Origin: Polytrichum commune
Taxonomy: Eukaryota; Streptophyta; Polytrichopsida; Polytrichales; Polytrichaceae
DNA: 64,000 nt
Assembly (NCBI GenBank): GCA_950295325.1
Contig: OX485807.1
Coordinates: forward strand, 27,065,666-27,129,665
Direction of reading: 5' to 3'
The notes beneath the pieces were generated by a model. It saw nothing but the letters and a program-made list of their open reading frames with translations, had not been told where the DNA came from and ran no database searches. Of this stretch, positions 44,548 through 57,431 are shown in pieces. Position numbers and translations under genes: made by a program. Numbering within the stretch: position 1 is the stretch's first letter; every line of letters begins with the position of its first letter.

Positions 44548-46768
44548 CTATTCTTCACAAGTGACGAAAAGAAATGCGATGGAAAGAAGCGAAACGGAAA
44601 GAAATGAAAAGAAACGCGAAGGGCAGCTCCGCATTTCATCTTCCGGAGTTCCCTCCCGATTTCCTCCTCGGCCCGCTCGTCTTCTCTTCACCAAACCATC
44701 ATCCCCTGTTTTAGGGTTTCGTTTGGCCTTTTGATTTGGACTCCGGGGCTGGTGGACGGAGGAGGGATCGAGGAGCTTACGATTTACGCTGCTCCACTTG
44801 TGAGTCTCAAACCAGTTTGCTCTTCGTTTCGTTTCCTGGGATTCTTACTGCTTAGTGTGTGGTGTTTTGTTGGTTCGGATTTTGTCTTTTGATGTTTTGG
44901 GTTTAGATTCTTGGCGTGGTTGACTGCCGATCTGGATTCGGCAGGATTTCACGGACTGAAGCAGAAATTAGAGGATTCATTCTTTACTCCAATGGTGGAA
45001 CCTTGGAGCAGGGGCAGTAACCTTCGTAGTGAGGAGCTAAGTGCAGAGAGGAGAGGAGAGGAGTGGAGTGGAGAGGAGTGGAGTGGAGAGGATTGGATTA
45101 CGTCTTGGAATTTTTGGAGACTGGTAGGTTCATGTTGGTTCTGATTTTGCGTGCGGGAAGAAGTCGAGCACTATTCTTGAGCCTCAGAATTAGGGGAATT
45201 TTGAAGTGCTAAAGCTACACTGATTATCAGTGGGCCACACTAATTACGGGAATCCACACTAAAAGGATATGGGATAATACTGTGGGTGCACACTATTTAC
45301 TAAAACCCACACTATATATCATCAGAGGCCCAAGAAAAAAAATGATGATATCTTTGTCAAATCTTGCTCGTTTGCTGTAAATTTTTAAAAACTAAAAATT
45401 AAAATTAAAATCTTGTAGAGATTTTCGCTCTTTCTTTGAAGACACTAAGTTTGCCTCCCTCCTAACTTTTAATCCTTTGGCTGTAGTAATTATTCAAAGA
45501 TCAGCTGCATATACCTTGCATAAAACACTTTCATGTTGATTTTTGATGTTTTCTCTCTCAATTCTTGAACTTAAAGTGCTCTTAAAATTCACATCCTCAA
45601 TTGCTTTTTAATTGATACCTCACTCACAACGAGAAGTGAAATAATGAGAACACAGTGAATAGTGAGTAGTTGGAGATTCAAGTGTAACTAGTGATGCAGG
45701 CCATTTTCATGCGTGATGGTGTATACTATTTGCCATACTATAGGATGCAAAGAGAAAGTTACACTAAATATTTCCCGCAGTATTTACCATAATGAGCATA
45801 GCGAGCCTTGAATATTATATGTTTGAAAGTTTTGCTGTGCTGAGTGAGGTTTCATGGAAGATGGTGCACTCTGGTTTGGGCTAATTTTTAATATAGTCAC
45901 GACCAATCAGCAGTGGCTATTTGTCAAAGCTCCTCCTTTGCAGTCTCTTTGGCATTCTAGTGAAGATTCCAAATTGAAGATCCAGCGGGTTGTTGAAATT
46001 CTCACAGAAAGTGTTTGTTGTCTGGAATTATGTCAATAACTCCATAGACGGATATTGGAACTGGTCCAGTGTATTTCAGAATGAGAAGCTGTATTTGATC
46101 ATTGCATATTGGGACGGTTACCTGATTTGTCAGAAGCATTCTCTGTTTAAACGCTTGTGAATTGACATGAATGTGTATTTTCGATGAATCTAACTCACAG
46201 GTAGAGTTATGTTATGGAGCCTCTGGTGGGTCAAGTCGCAGAAAATATAGTCTTAGCAACTTGGATCGGTCACATAATCTTTCTCACAGCCATCCCAATG
46301 GGTTGATTAGAAATTGAGAAAGAAGAGTTGCTTAGGAGCTCCAGGGGGCTTACATTCAGAGCACAGAGTTTACTTATTGGTGTTAGGATATTGAAACCTG
46401 GCACATGTGTACTCATCAGACATCGTGTTGAAAGTATTTTTTAAATCCTTACTTGTCAAAAGCGAGACCTCTCCTATTCCCTGTAGCGAGTGCTGATGTG
46501 AAGCGTACAGGTTGCCCTTTTAGAGCTTCTTGGTGCTGACTCTTGGAATGATGTGCAAAGTTTGATGTTGGCATGTATTCTAAGAACTTTGAGATTGTCA
46601 TTTTTGCAGAATAATTGGGGTGTTCAATTTGCATTCTTGGAATTCTTCTCATGAAACAAGGATTGTGCAACTAGAGTTTCTTTTAGGGCACTCTTTGAAG
46701 TCATGAGGAGCGATCTTCTGGAGATCTGTCCACACTAATCAGAGTAAAATTTACAAAGGAGGTGTGCC
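44548..46768 (+). other. Probable 5' untranslated exons and introns of the ATG27-like gene
   Basis: A GC-richer leader (about 44640-44800) ends at a good donor CTT/GTGAGT (44798). A further acceptor TTTGGGTTTAG is at about 44907, and CACTAATCAG just before the coding ATG (about 46741) could open the coding exon. A frame at 44911-45144 contains a GGAGAGGAGTGGAGTGGAGA microsatellite and is probably untranslated. Around 45213-45330 several CACACTAAT and GATTATC words resemble decayed CACTA-like MITE ends. Confidence 0.45.
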
Positions 46769-49700
46769 ATGATTTGCACTAGTATTGGGCCGTGCAGGCT
46801 ATTACTTGCAGGTATGTGATGTTGTCAATAGTTTTTATTCCTCGGTCTTAGAAGAAGTCGTGAGAGATCCTTCTTTGTTGCGACTGCTAGTGGTGACAAT
46901 GAGGATATGAATAATGTAGATCATCAATAGAGTTTGTATGTGCACCAGTCAAGATGTCAGAAATCATTAATTCTAAGGTCAATACTCTGAACCCTAAACC
47001 TCAACGCCTAAAGCCTTACTTGTTGTTAAGGGGTTTCATTGACGAACGTTTGTTGTGTGATGAGATGCAGTGCTTGTAGTCTCATTGGCATGTCTTGGAG
47101 CTGCAAACCAAGGCCCACGCTCAGAGTGCTACACTTTGGACACCAGCAACTATCTATATGACTTTGTATCCTTTTCTAGTGTAAATTTTTATTTTAAAGG
47201 CACAAGAAAGTCATCTGCAGAGTGCCTGAGAACCATTGTGGACAATGAGTTCAGCAGCGGCAAGCTGTCACCAGTGGTTGCACCTTCGTATGCAGTGAAG
47301 CACTTTTAGGAACAGTATTCTTAACAAAACGACTACAGACAGATTGGATAGGGAAGGAATTCAAATATACTGATAAGGTATGGAAGCCCTTCCTCCCGAT
47401 TTGACTGTTTCTGTGAGTTTTTAGTTCATATGAGTTCAAACATACTGAATCAGGTTTGAAAAAGTGCTCACATGACTCTTTTAGGTAGGGATCTTGTTGT
47501 ACCTCTTGTTTTGATGGTGAATTTTGCAATGATATGAATCTTTTAAATAGCTTCATATGACCTTGTATCCAATATACACTTACTGTATAAAGTTGGACCA
47601 TTTGATGCATCAGGATGGGTCCCTATATACACTCCGTTTCTGTAAAGATGTTCAAGCTACAGCTGCTGACAAGGTAATGTTTCTGTTCCTTTGGCACTTT
47701 ATGCGTGCCCTACATGCACTGGAAATCTTGAAGGGCTGTGAAATCAGCTGTCCAATTTGTTCATTCATGTTGTCTGGATGATATGCCTTGCAGTCTATTG
47801 TGAACTTTGGGCGTTATTCGCCAGCCTATTCATCTTCACTACCAGATGCTGCCCTATCTTTTTTGCAAGTAAGTTAATTTCCTTGAAGGTCCGAGCAGTG
47901 TTTTTGTACCAAGGCTTTTGATCTTGAGTTTATGAGTCTATCTTTGGCATGTAGCACAAATTATCTGAATGTGTAGGTCTGTTGATTCTAAAGTGGTTTG
48001 TTGGAATTCCGGGTTCTTGATGATAGAATTCCACACTAGGAAATGCACATATTCCTTATTGAGACATGAGTTGTTCAATAGCAAGACTAATATATTAAGG
48101 CATGGGCTATAGACTTAGAAGCCACAATTACATGTTCAGTTTGGAACATATTGTATTGCACATTTTTTCACAAAGTTTGTGTATCATTTTGCAACTGTTT
48201 GTGTGATTGATCACTGATTATTGTTGCTTTGTTACAGGAATACAGATTTGGAGACTTGAAAGGTTGTGAGAAGGAAAGTAATGACTATAATGGTAGGGGG
48301 ACACAGGTACTAGCATCTATGCCCCCACAATCCTTCCATCCTTCCCTTCATTTGTGGTATGAAATATATGCTGTGGTTTTATGCTCATCCCCTCTATTGT
48401 ATGTGTAGACTTTCATTGACAATTCAATTGAAGTCTGGTATTCTAAAAAGATGTTATGTCTGCAGGTTGCCATCTTGTGTGGTAACTGTCCTACTGCGTG
48501 TAAAGGTATATATGTTCTCCAAGCATTTGCCTATGGTTGTACCAATCACAAATGCGCATATATGGGTTCTTTAGAGTTGTCTATTGGTCCTCCAAGTTGC
48601 ATATATGGGTGTCATTGTACTAGCTGGGTCATTAACTCGAGAACCACAGCATGGTACCAGTGTTGGGTAGAAGTTTCTTCCCACCCTAAGTGCAGTGTAG
48701 AGGCAACATAAGTAGTAGGCGTCAACAAAAATTGACTTCCTTTTTTCTCACAGTGTTGTGCCCTAATATCCTATTGTGTGGATGAGTATCTCAGAAGAGG
48801 ATGGCTGCATTTGCAGTGTCACCCCAACTGGTTGCAGGTAAGTTTGCGAAGTTTTGCTTTGAAGATAAGTTTGGTACTCGTGACTTTTTTAAATCTGATG
48901 GATATTGGTTAATTGCCACACCAACAGAATTTCTATATAACACGTCTAGCAGAATGAATAATGTGACATTATATCTGTAACTTGCAGCACCTGGCCAAAA
49001 TCACGTAGATTGCAGTAGTTGTAAATGACGGGTTCTAGAGAAGCTGGGGATTACAATTTGTCTGGTCCCATGACAGGTCTAGTATCGTGTTGGCCCTCAA
49101 GTGTTCTAGAGGGCCCCGAATCTTTCCTGGTTTCACTGTTGGTTTTAGTCCTCGAGGCAAGGAAGTGGTAAGTTATTCTTCTTTAAGAGAGTTCTTGAGG
49201 GTTCAGTTGGTGTACAGTTAGGAATTACACTGTAGTCGATCTATTTGAACAGCTACAAGACCATACATACCGAAGTAATTGATATTTGATATTTAAGTAG
49301 TCTGACAAATCAGATTTCTTTTGTGTTTCACGTTGAATTGTGATTCCTAATGTGAGGTTAGCAAGCTGAGGACAAACGAAATTGAAATTTTGAGATCTGG
49401 CAGGTTGAGAACGGAATCCCTCAGTGGGGGTATGACAAGTTTCGCAATGATTACAGGTATTACCTCAATTATGAACCAATATGTCTAGATCGCAGTAACA
49501 TTTCGAGCTTAATTTATCACAAAGTAACTCAGTTTCGTGTTATGTACGACACCCATACCTGAAAATCTATGGATTGCCACATAGACCTATTCAATGTAAT
49601 TGATATTTGGACCATTGAAGAGAATGAATTTTTGTGTATTACCTCTGGAGGATATGGCACGTGAGAATAAAAATGAAGGGCTCTTTTCATAGGATCTGGT

Positions 49701-52700
49701 AGATGCACCTTTCTTCAGATTCTGTCTTGGTTTCCAGTCTTCCAGTCGTGGGTTCCCTCCCTAAAGTCTTCCACCTACCTAGAATGGCTGCTGCTGGTGC
49801 ACCCTGTTTGTATCTTGTAATCCTGCTGTGACGAAGCTTAATTGTTTATATGCACATCTTTACAGCTTAAGGGTGGTGTGATCTTTGCAGTTTTGTAACA
49901 CAACAATCACAAGTGCTGCTATACCTCAGTGCACAAAGTATATTGGCCAAAAACCTTGGCAAGCCCACGATAGAGGTATGATAAATCTGTCTCAAAATAA
50001 CCTAATCTCGAAAATAGTGCTAACTAGGCAGCTATAGTTCTGAAGGTAGGCAATCAACAAAAAAGTAGGGAGCATTGGGATCCTCAGAGGCCATATCTGT
50101 CAGATTGCAGGTTACTACCTATAATACCTGAGCACCATATTCTGTGGAAGATATATGACGTTCTACTGACTGCCTGTTGTCCATCTAACCCTTAAAAAGC
50201 CAGAGATACGTTGGAGGGCATTTAAGGGTGACATTTCGAATGGTGAAATTTTCTGGATTTAGTGATATTCATTTGCTTGGTGTAGTTGTACAATGTCAAA
50301 ACCTCAGTACAATATTAGAGAAGTGCTATTGGTTAGAACCAATTGTTTGTAGTGGAATTTTTAATATGCAAGACTTGCTGTCTTGTATACTCTTATTGTC
50401 CTATTTTGTGGTTTTCTTGATTATCCAGGTAGGGTTTCTAAAAGCATCATATTCTCTGTGGGAAAAATGTGTATGATTCAGTGAATTCGAAAACTCTGTA
50501 CAGTGAACATTTTATAATACCAGTTCAAAGTTCAGTAATTGGCATTATGTATGCTTTTTTCAATTGGCTACTCTAAGTTTGACTTTGTAGTTATTATTGC
50601 TATTATCAATCGATGCAATATGTGTTTAGGTAAACCCTGCAAAGGGTTTGAATGTACAACTCTCTGGAACAGCTACAAACGGGTTGGCTGCTACTGTTGA
50701 ATCACCTACCATTTTAGAGATTGACTGGCGATGTAAGTCAAATCTCTGAACATCTAAGTTCCCCTTGAATTTACTTCAGGCATGATCTTTTCATGAGCAA
50801 TGATTATTCAAAACTTTCCAGTAGATGTCTGAGTAATAGCAAATTTGAAAACTAGATGGGTAAGGGGAGTCGTATCTGTCCAGATCAGGGAGGAGAGAGA
50901 ACCAACTGTCAGTTGGAATGATTGCAAGGAGTCATTGTACTTTTTCTTATCCATCATGCAGGTGAAAAGCAGGCACCGACACCCTATGTGGTCAATGTGA
51001 CTGTGCCTGTACAAGGCTATGATCCTGTTTCTTTCATCCTGGCCAAGCACTGTGGTATGAATTCTTAGGACCTTATCACCTTCATCAGATTCAAGTATCC
51101 CTTTTATTTCTATTACAGTATCTGAGTCAGGTTTTTAAGTTGCTTGTGGAAGTTGCACTGAATCTTTGTGCTATCCTGCAAACAGAGGTGACAAATGATG
51201 TTTGAGTGTGCAGATTACAAAGAGAATGTACAGAAAACAGGTTCAAATGGGTGGGCAACTTTTGGAATTTTGTCATTTGTGTAAGCTCTCTCTTGATCAT
51301 CCAAAACCATGATTTTCCAATTTCTACATGATTCTTGTGCAGAGGATGAATTTGTACCAACACATGGAGGACATGTGTATGCTGCTGTGATCGCCTTGTG
51401 TAATCATTGCATTGTGCAATATATAATCAACAGGTCCTTGTAGTGAATGAGCTGGTGGTTGTAGTCAAGTAGAAGTGCTACTTAAAATACGTCTTAGGCA
51501 TGCCTTCAAAAGATCAAGCTAAATGGCAGAGTAGCTAAATCTAAATCTATGGTTCTTGTACATTTGCCTCACTGCAAACCAACTTAAGATAATTGTGGAT
51601 CAGTCATCTGTGAACGTACCATTTGTCTCTAAGTGGGGTTCTGACCTTGGTGTTGCACTATCTCACAGATTAACCGTTGGCCTCACTATGTTCTGCTGTG
51701 GGGGTTTTCTATATAAATCTCGTATTGAAGACAAGGTGAGTTCACTGAAAGTTAAGGTCTCATGCATTTAGATACCGTAGTACCATAGCTGGTTCGTTCA
51801 AAAATAATTCTAAAAATAAAAAACGTAAAAATTATGAAATTATGAAGACAGAAAAACGAAAATAGAATAAATTAATTTTTGCAATCTTTTGGTGTTTCTA
51901 AGCCATTTAAGGTCATTTTTACTGATTTTTTTGCTAAAAATGAAAATTGAGAAATTCAGTTTTTTGAGAGGCGAACCTTATTTTTTCAAAATAAATAAAT
52001 ATTCGTTCGCCAGGGGACGAACCAGCTATTGTGTTACGGTACTGCTGCCAAGGTCTGTGTGTAGGGAACGTCATTCTTAACAAGACTCAGTCCAATGTAC
52101 GTTTGCTGATTTTGCCAACAATCTTTAGTAATGGTGGTGTGTTGGACTTTACAGCATGGTTTGGATGCGCTTCCTGGATTTTCAGCTTTCACAAGTTGCA
52201 TAGAATCTGTAAGTCTTCACTCATTAGCTTACCCCTTAAAGTACTTGGAGGATGACCTCAAACCAAAGATGTATTATAAAGTACAACTTTAAGACCCACT
52301 TTGAAATTTGAAAAGAATAATTTTTTTAACAGTGCATCCATAAGGTGGGAACAAACAAGATTGTGATGAATCTTCACAAAATGATTTTCGAAGCATTTCC
52401 TTTTTGACCTTCGAAATTAAACTAAAAGTTACTTAAAAGTATATATTGAAATCAAAATCACTTTGGTCTGATTGTTCAAGATGTTGCTGCATAACATGCT
52501 TGAACCAGGCAAGTTTCATCATGTCAAGCTCATTTGTACTCCATGTAGTAGATTCTGTAACAAAGGCAAAATGAAGTATCAGAAAGGGAGATTGAGTTCG
52601 AGGAATATGTGCACATAACATTTATTGTCAAACTAAAGTGTGGTTATGTGGAATTCTTTTGGACATACAAAATCCCAGAACGTACCTCACATGTTCGATA

Positions 52701-52842
52701 TTTTGTGTGTCTGCAGGTAAGTGGGGATCACAGTGGCTATGCCCCTGCAAATGATGTGACCAACCTCAGTGTTTCCCATAATGGTGGCAGCGGCCGGGGA
52801 GTTACAAGGGCCTCCGATGGCACTAGTTATGGGGCTGTGTAA
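46769..52842 (+). CDS. Type I membrane protein resembling the ATG27 / mannose-6-phosphate-receptor-like family
   Basis: Seventeen exons give 400 residues: 46769-46811, 47071-47165, 47339-47377, 47614-47673, 47794-47868, 48238-48306, 48466-48505, 48795-48837, 49077-49167, 49404-49456, 49891-49975, 50630-50732, 50962-51054, 51214-51280, 51669-51735, 52155-52208 and 52717-52842. All junctions are GT-AG with matching phase. A signal peptide (LLLAVLVVSLACLG) is split by intron 1. A Cys-rich luminal region follows (CYTLDTSNY, RFCKDVQ, LCGNCPTAC, GCICSV, EIDWRC, VQGYDPVSFIL). One membrane helix spans about 310-333 (FGILSFVLTVGLTMFCCGG), and the cytosolic tail has KSRIEDKHGLDALPG and ends GTSYGAV. 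ATG27-like proteins cycle through Golgi, endosome and vacuole. The tail DALPG and topology support this family. The plant protein appears conserved but is poorly characterised. Confidence 0.85.
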
Positions 52843-53522
52843 TTAGCGTTGTTTAGAAGACACCTTCCTAATTGACAGCAGGGCTAATGTTTGTTGTAAA
52901 GGATCACAATCAAAATTCAGAAGGTGCCAAAATGGACTTACTACAGGAAAATGGTTCTCACCACCAGCTGTTATATTTTGTGTTATATAGAAAGAGGCTC
53001 ACAGCAATGTATACGTGTCCTTTCATTACATTGCTCCAGGAGGATGGATGTATTGTCTGTATTGTGTTTGGTTTGGTTCTGTCCACACCGAGTCTTGTAT
53101 TAATGTCAAAAGTGGGCGCATGTAATTCGATTCACATGGGGTTTTCAAAAACATGTGTCGTAGACTTGTTTCTCACAGGCATTGTGAAGCTGTGCAGAGG
53201 AAGGGGCTTTTGAACAGAGGTGAGCCAAATTACAACTGTTGTTGTTTCACCCATGTATCCAACCCATGTGGTAGACTCTTGTAAATTTCAAGTCTTGGAC
53301 TGACAATAGTTTTGGAGTGATTTTGGTTTGTCATTTGTGACTTTTCTAAGTGGGTTTTATAGATAGCTTGTGTTCAATCCAAAGGGATCCATGCATTTGC
53401 TTGCAAATGAAACTATCATGATAGTTGGCACATTTTATTTCATTGCAAGGTCCAAAGGTGTAGTTTTATAGCAGTATTCTGGGAGTGGAAAATGCTTGCA
53501 GAGTTACTAGCAAGGTGCTTAC
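52843..53522. other. 3' region of the ATG27-like gene
   Basis: Likely 3' untranslated region to about 53300, then intergenic DNA. The frame 52872-53213 directly downstream of the stop has no recognisable domain and is interpreted as untranslated sequence. Confidence 0.45.
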
Positions 53523-53762
53523 TGGCTCATCTTATTTGAGGCTGAACTAGAATTGCCATGTGGGATTTGAGAGGGTTTTAAGCAATGTAAGATTGACATG
53601 TGGATTTGTTTGAGGAATTGTAATTTATTGATAGTGCAAGCATAAAGTATTCTTGTGGTGTGTACCACTGTAATTTGCTTCCTGGTTCATCTTTTTCCAC
53701 GCTGGACTGTAATATCCACGTGGGATTTGGACGGTCTCACGTAATGTAAGAATGCCACATGG
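53523..53762. repeat. Degenerate direct repeat, 170-bp period
   Basis: TGGCTCATCTT at 53523 and TGGTTCATCTT at 53693 start two similar blocks, each followed by GGCTGAACT/CGCTGGACT, CCATGTGGGATTTG/CCACGTGGGATTTG and AATGTAAGA with CACATGG. Differences are frequent. No function is seen. Confidence 0.6.
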
Positions 53763-54454
53763 GCAGTAGTTTCAAGTAACATCAATTCATAAAAGATGAA
53801 GCAGGAGGCACCTAAGATTGGCGTTGCCCAAAATATTCCTACATATGAAGGGAGGGTCTCCAATCCTATGTGTGAATGTGCTTCTTAGACAAACAGGTCT
53901 TTGTTAATATTGAAACTGGGAGGTTGCTGTAATACAGATTTGAGTTACCTCAATGCAATGTGAACGGCAGGATTAGTAAGTCGGTTGCTAAGTGGCCTTG
54001 GTGCATTTAGTATATTTTAAAAGTACAATCAGTATAAATACATGTAAGGTAGATAATTGTTATTCAAATACTATTTCTCTGCACCCACTTCTTGTTGGAT
54101 ATGGAACACACAAGTACTGCAGATGATCAGCAAAACCAAATCTTACCTGTAGCCATTTGCCTCGTAGTTTTTGGAGCTGATTGGAACCTCTTATTCATTA
54201 TCAAAGTGAAGATTCTTGTGCTCATGTAGGTCTTCTTCAATCATGTCAACTCTTAAACGGTAACCATATTTTGAGCATGTAGTCCAATCTCTTTCAATCA
54301 AATGTCGTTTTGGTGTGTGCTCTTAGATTCACACCTAACCATATGCCTTTCAAAAGTAGGTCTAGATTATAGCTATGTTTGACTTAAGCACGTCTTCTTG
54401 AGGCCATTCCTAGTCGAAGTGCTTATGGAGGTATTGATGTGTGCACTTGAGAGT
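53763..54454. other. Intergenic DNA, no gene recognised
   Basis: Non-coding sequence without recognisable element ends or repeats apart from the copy that begins at 54455. Confidence 0.45.
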
Positions 54455-54640
54455 GGAAAGAGAGAATTATCAAATACAAGCATGCCTCTCATCCATCCAA
54501 CATAAAATCTTGATCCCCAATAGTTATATTGTTGATTCATCTCAAATGACTTGGACTAGACTAACTCGGGATCTTTAAAGCTAATTTTGGTATCGGATTA
54601 AACTTAAAGTAAAAACATATGAGCTGCATACTAAATCAGG
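54455..54640 (+). repeat. Dispersed repeat, copy 2
   Basis: Matches 43280-43460 through GCATGCCTCTCATCCATCCAA, GATTCATCTCAAATGACTT, GGATCTTTAAAGCTAATTTT and GGTATCGGATTAAAC. It has the same orientation and order and moderate divergence. Confidence 0.6.
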
Positions 54641-55316
54641 GATTTAAAATAGAAGCCCAGGTTACAGTCCCAAGTATTGATTCAGACGATTTTGCTTTTC
54701 AAGGACGTTTCCTACTTTGATAATGCTTCTTGTGCAGAGCATGAGTGTTTCTCTCATGTGGAGGAATTCTTGTTTTGGAAAAGGGAATTTGGCCATGAAG
54801 CCCTCGGTAATGGGCCAAGGCCATAAAGCTAGCATCTCTCATTCTTATATGAACCACATGCACGAATGTTGCATTATGTCACATTCTTCAACCCATCCTC
54901 AAGTTTTTTTTTTTTTCCCCTTCTTTTGGGCCTGCTAATTCATGAGCATTTAATACTGCATAATTCCCGAATGATGCCCAAGAAGCAGCAAATTCACTCT
55001 GAATCGTCGGGCCGGTTCACATGGGGTCCCAAGTCCTACGTCCCAAGTATAACAGTTTTTGAACGTGAGGCTTGGGACTTGTGTTGAGAGTTGCGTCAAG
55101 CAAACAAGTAGACCAAACTCTTAATATAAGTCCCTGTCGAGGTCACCTTCAAACCCTCAGCAAACTTAGACGGTGTAACCCGCTGCTGACCGGTTTACAT
55201 GGAAGTTACTCCCACCAAAATTAGATCCTTCATTTGATTTCCATTTCTGGTGAAGGTGTTTGCACTCATATAATCTTAATTTTGTGATACAAAATCTTAA
55301 TGCTCTTTTTGAATCC
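54641..55316. other. Intergenic DNA
   Basis: No gene recognised. Contains a run of about 14 T followed by CCCC at 54905-54922. The right boundary with the retrotransposon terminal region is not defined. Confidence 0.35.
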
Positions 55317-55527
55317 TCAAGGACAAATTGACCTAAGTTTTCAAGTTTATGTCCCCCGAAATCTAATGTCAAGGTTAGGTGATCCTAAACCTTCAAATAG
55401 ATTTAACAACACAATACTTTTCGTAATCAAGAAAAGTGTTTCAAAATCCTTTTATAAATCCCTAAGGATAAAGTGTCCAAGTTGTCAAGTTTATGTTCCC
55501 CGAAATCTTAATGTCAGGGTTAAGTGT
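55317..55527. repeat. Direct repeat, about 146-bp period, in probable LTR region
   Basis: AAGTTTATGTCCCCCGAAATC at about 55344 and AAGTTTATGTTCCCCGAAATC at about 55490 lie in similar contexts (AAGGACAAATTGACC/AAGGATAAAGTGTCC before, AATGTCAAGGTTAG/AATGTCAGGGTTAAG after). Confidence 0.65.
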
Positions 55528-57431
55528 TTTAGGGAGAACATCATTCATACATACAATATCTTTCATGGTTTGAATGATCGTAAAATATCCTTAATCCATT
55601 AAGAATGTATGTTTATGATAAGTTCACGATTCCTTTGAAGGTCCAAACATACCCCCTCACTAAAGTATATTCATAAGATTTCATTCTTCTACTCAATTCC
55701 TAGAGTTTACATAATGTTCTCGTGAAAAGCTTTCATTAAATGTTTGTTCCGTATTCGAGTATTAATCTTCAATCATATCACATGATTTTTGAGTTCTTTA
55801 AATCTATGAAGTAGAGTTTGAAATCCTAATCTTGCTCCGAGTTGAGAGGTTGATGAGGTTCCATTTGCCGGCCGCATTCCGTGTACACAAGTTGAAATGA
55901 TTTCATGTTTTGATAATCTCCATGTCGCGTCCACCACGTTCTCTAGATCATGATTTCGACTTCGCCACCTAGCTCAATCTACCTCAAATCACACTCGAGT
56001 AGCTCTAGGTATCCAATTTGGCTTTGCTCCATTTTTTAATTCTTTCGAGTACTGCCAATTTTGGCTTTACGCTTTCAAGTTTAATCAACTCTCAAATCAA
56101 TGTCTCCAAAAGTTCCTCCGGTTTATTTGATTTTCCAAAATCTCAATTTTCTACGGATCCTTGATCCTCTTCGTGTTGAAGAAACTCTAAGATTTCCTAT
56201 CCTCTAAAGTCTTGAATCATTTCGAGGATTCTTCAATCCTTTACGCCTTCAAGTTCGGGGATAATATCTCAATCCCTTTGAATTTGCAATTGCGAGGATT
56301 ACAATCCTTTAGTCTTCAAATGCGAGGATAGGTTATATCCTTTAGTCTTCAAATGCGAGGATAGATTATATCCTTTAGTCTTCAACGCGAGGATAGGTTA
56401 TATCCTTTAGTCTTCAAACGCGAGGATAGGTTATATCCTTTAGTCTTCGAATGCGAGGATAGGTTATATCCTTTAGTCTTCAAGCGCGTCGTCCTCCACC
56501 TCGGATGGCTCGTGTTTAGAATGAGGTGAATTAGGTGCCATATGTGGCCCCTTTATATAGGCTTCGAATTTAGGGTAATCTAAGATGTGGCGGTTAGGTC
56601 TTTAAATGTCTGTATTTACTAATTTTAGCCCTGAATGTTCATACAATCTAAATTCAGCCCTGTCCGATCTATTAATAGACTGTCACGTGCTTAAATTAGC
56701 TCTACTAATGAGGTACATATGGGCATGTTCTAACCGCCTAGATGTGCCATTGGTAGTTGTCATCCCCTTTCCCCCATTCATCCCAAAATAGGCTCATTGT
56801 TCATTGCCGGTAATGGAGTTGGTTAAGCCCATCCAAAATTTGTCATCCTTGTGTCCTTCCATCCATTCAACTAAGAGTTCATCCCTTCTTCCATCCTTAC
56901 TATGTCTACTTACTATCCTATTGAGCAACTTCTAACTCATTAGTGTAAGAGGTCACTAACGGGTTTGCTCAAGAGTGGTTCCTAACCTACTAATCCAAGG
57001 GCTCTCACTAATGGGTAGCCCGTAACCCTAATTACCTATGGTCTAGGTAGGTCGGTGGGCCCCATAAGAGGGAAAGGTGGCTGGCCTTTTCACACACAGT
57101 CTTCTCGGGCTCGCAGCCTCCCCCTTTGCTGGGCCTTCACGCCCCTGTCGCCACGTGGCTCGTCACTCTCTCTCCCGCTCCCAGTTTGCTCTCTGTCTCC
57201 TCCATTCGCTTCCGGTCCCTCCGGCTTCCTCCGAACAGCTCCCTCACTGCTCCGAGTTCGGCAGGCCCTCAGTCCCTTTGGCTCTCACTCTCCCCTGTTA
57301 CACCCGTTGTGTTGTGCTTCCGAATTCCCTTGTCTTCGCTGGTCCGTCTCGCCCTGCCTGTAAGCTTGCTTGTTGTATTTGGATTCGGAGGCCCTACATT
57401 TTATCCTCCCCTCCGGAGAAAGAGCATGTCC
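55528..57431 (-). other. Probable 3' terminal (LTR-containing) region of the minus-strand retrotransposon
   Basis: No gene. The region lies downstream of the last retrotransposon ORF and contains a tandem array (56303-56484). Near 56990 and again at 61685 the words GGCTCTCACTAATGGG and GGCTCTCACTGGTTACT are similar, suggesting shared element sequence. At 57060-57400 a C/T-rich stretch (TCCCTCCGGCTTCCTCC and similar) keeps plus-strand frames open without protein likeness. LTR ends could not be fixed because the 5' LTR lies outside the window. Confidence 0.4.
56303..56484. repeat. 33-bp tandem array, five full copies and one partial
   Basis: The unit is ATCCTTTAGTCTTCAAATGC followed by GAGGATAGGTTAT. 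Copies differ by single bases and one copy is one base shorter (TTCAACGCGAGG). A diverged start (GCGAGGATTACAATCC) precedes it at about 56292. Such arrays are common inside LTRs, which supports the terminal-region reading. Confidence 0.9.

Noticed and set aside
44911-45144. 77-codon frame considered as a separate small gene
   Set aside because: Contains a GGAGTGGAGA microsatellite and lies where 5' untranslated exons of the next gene are expected.
56303-56484. Regular short repeats considered as a CRISPR array
   Set aside because: Units are contiguous 33-bp tandem copies without unique spacers, in a plant genome.
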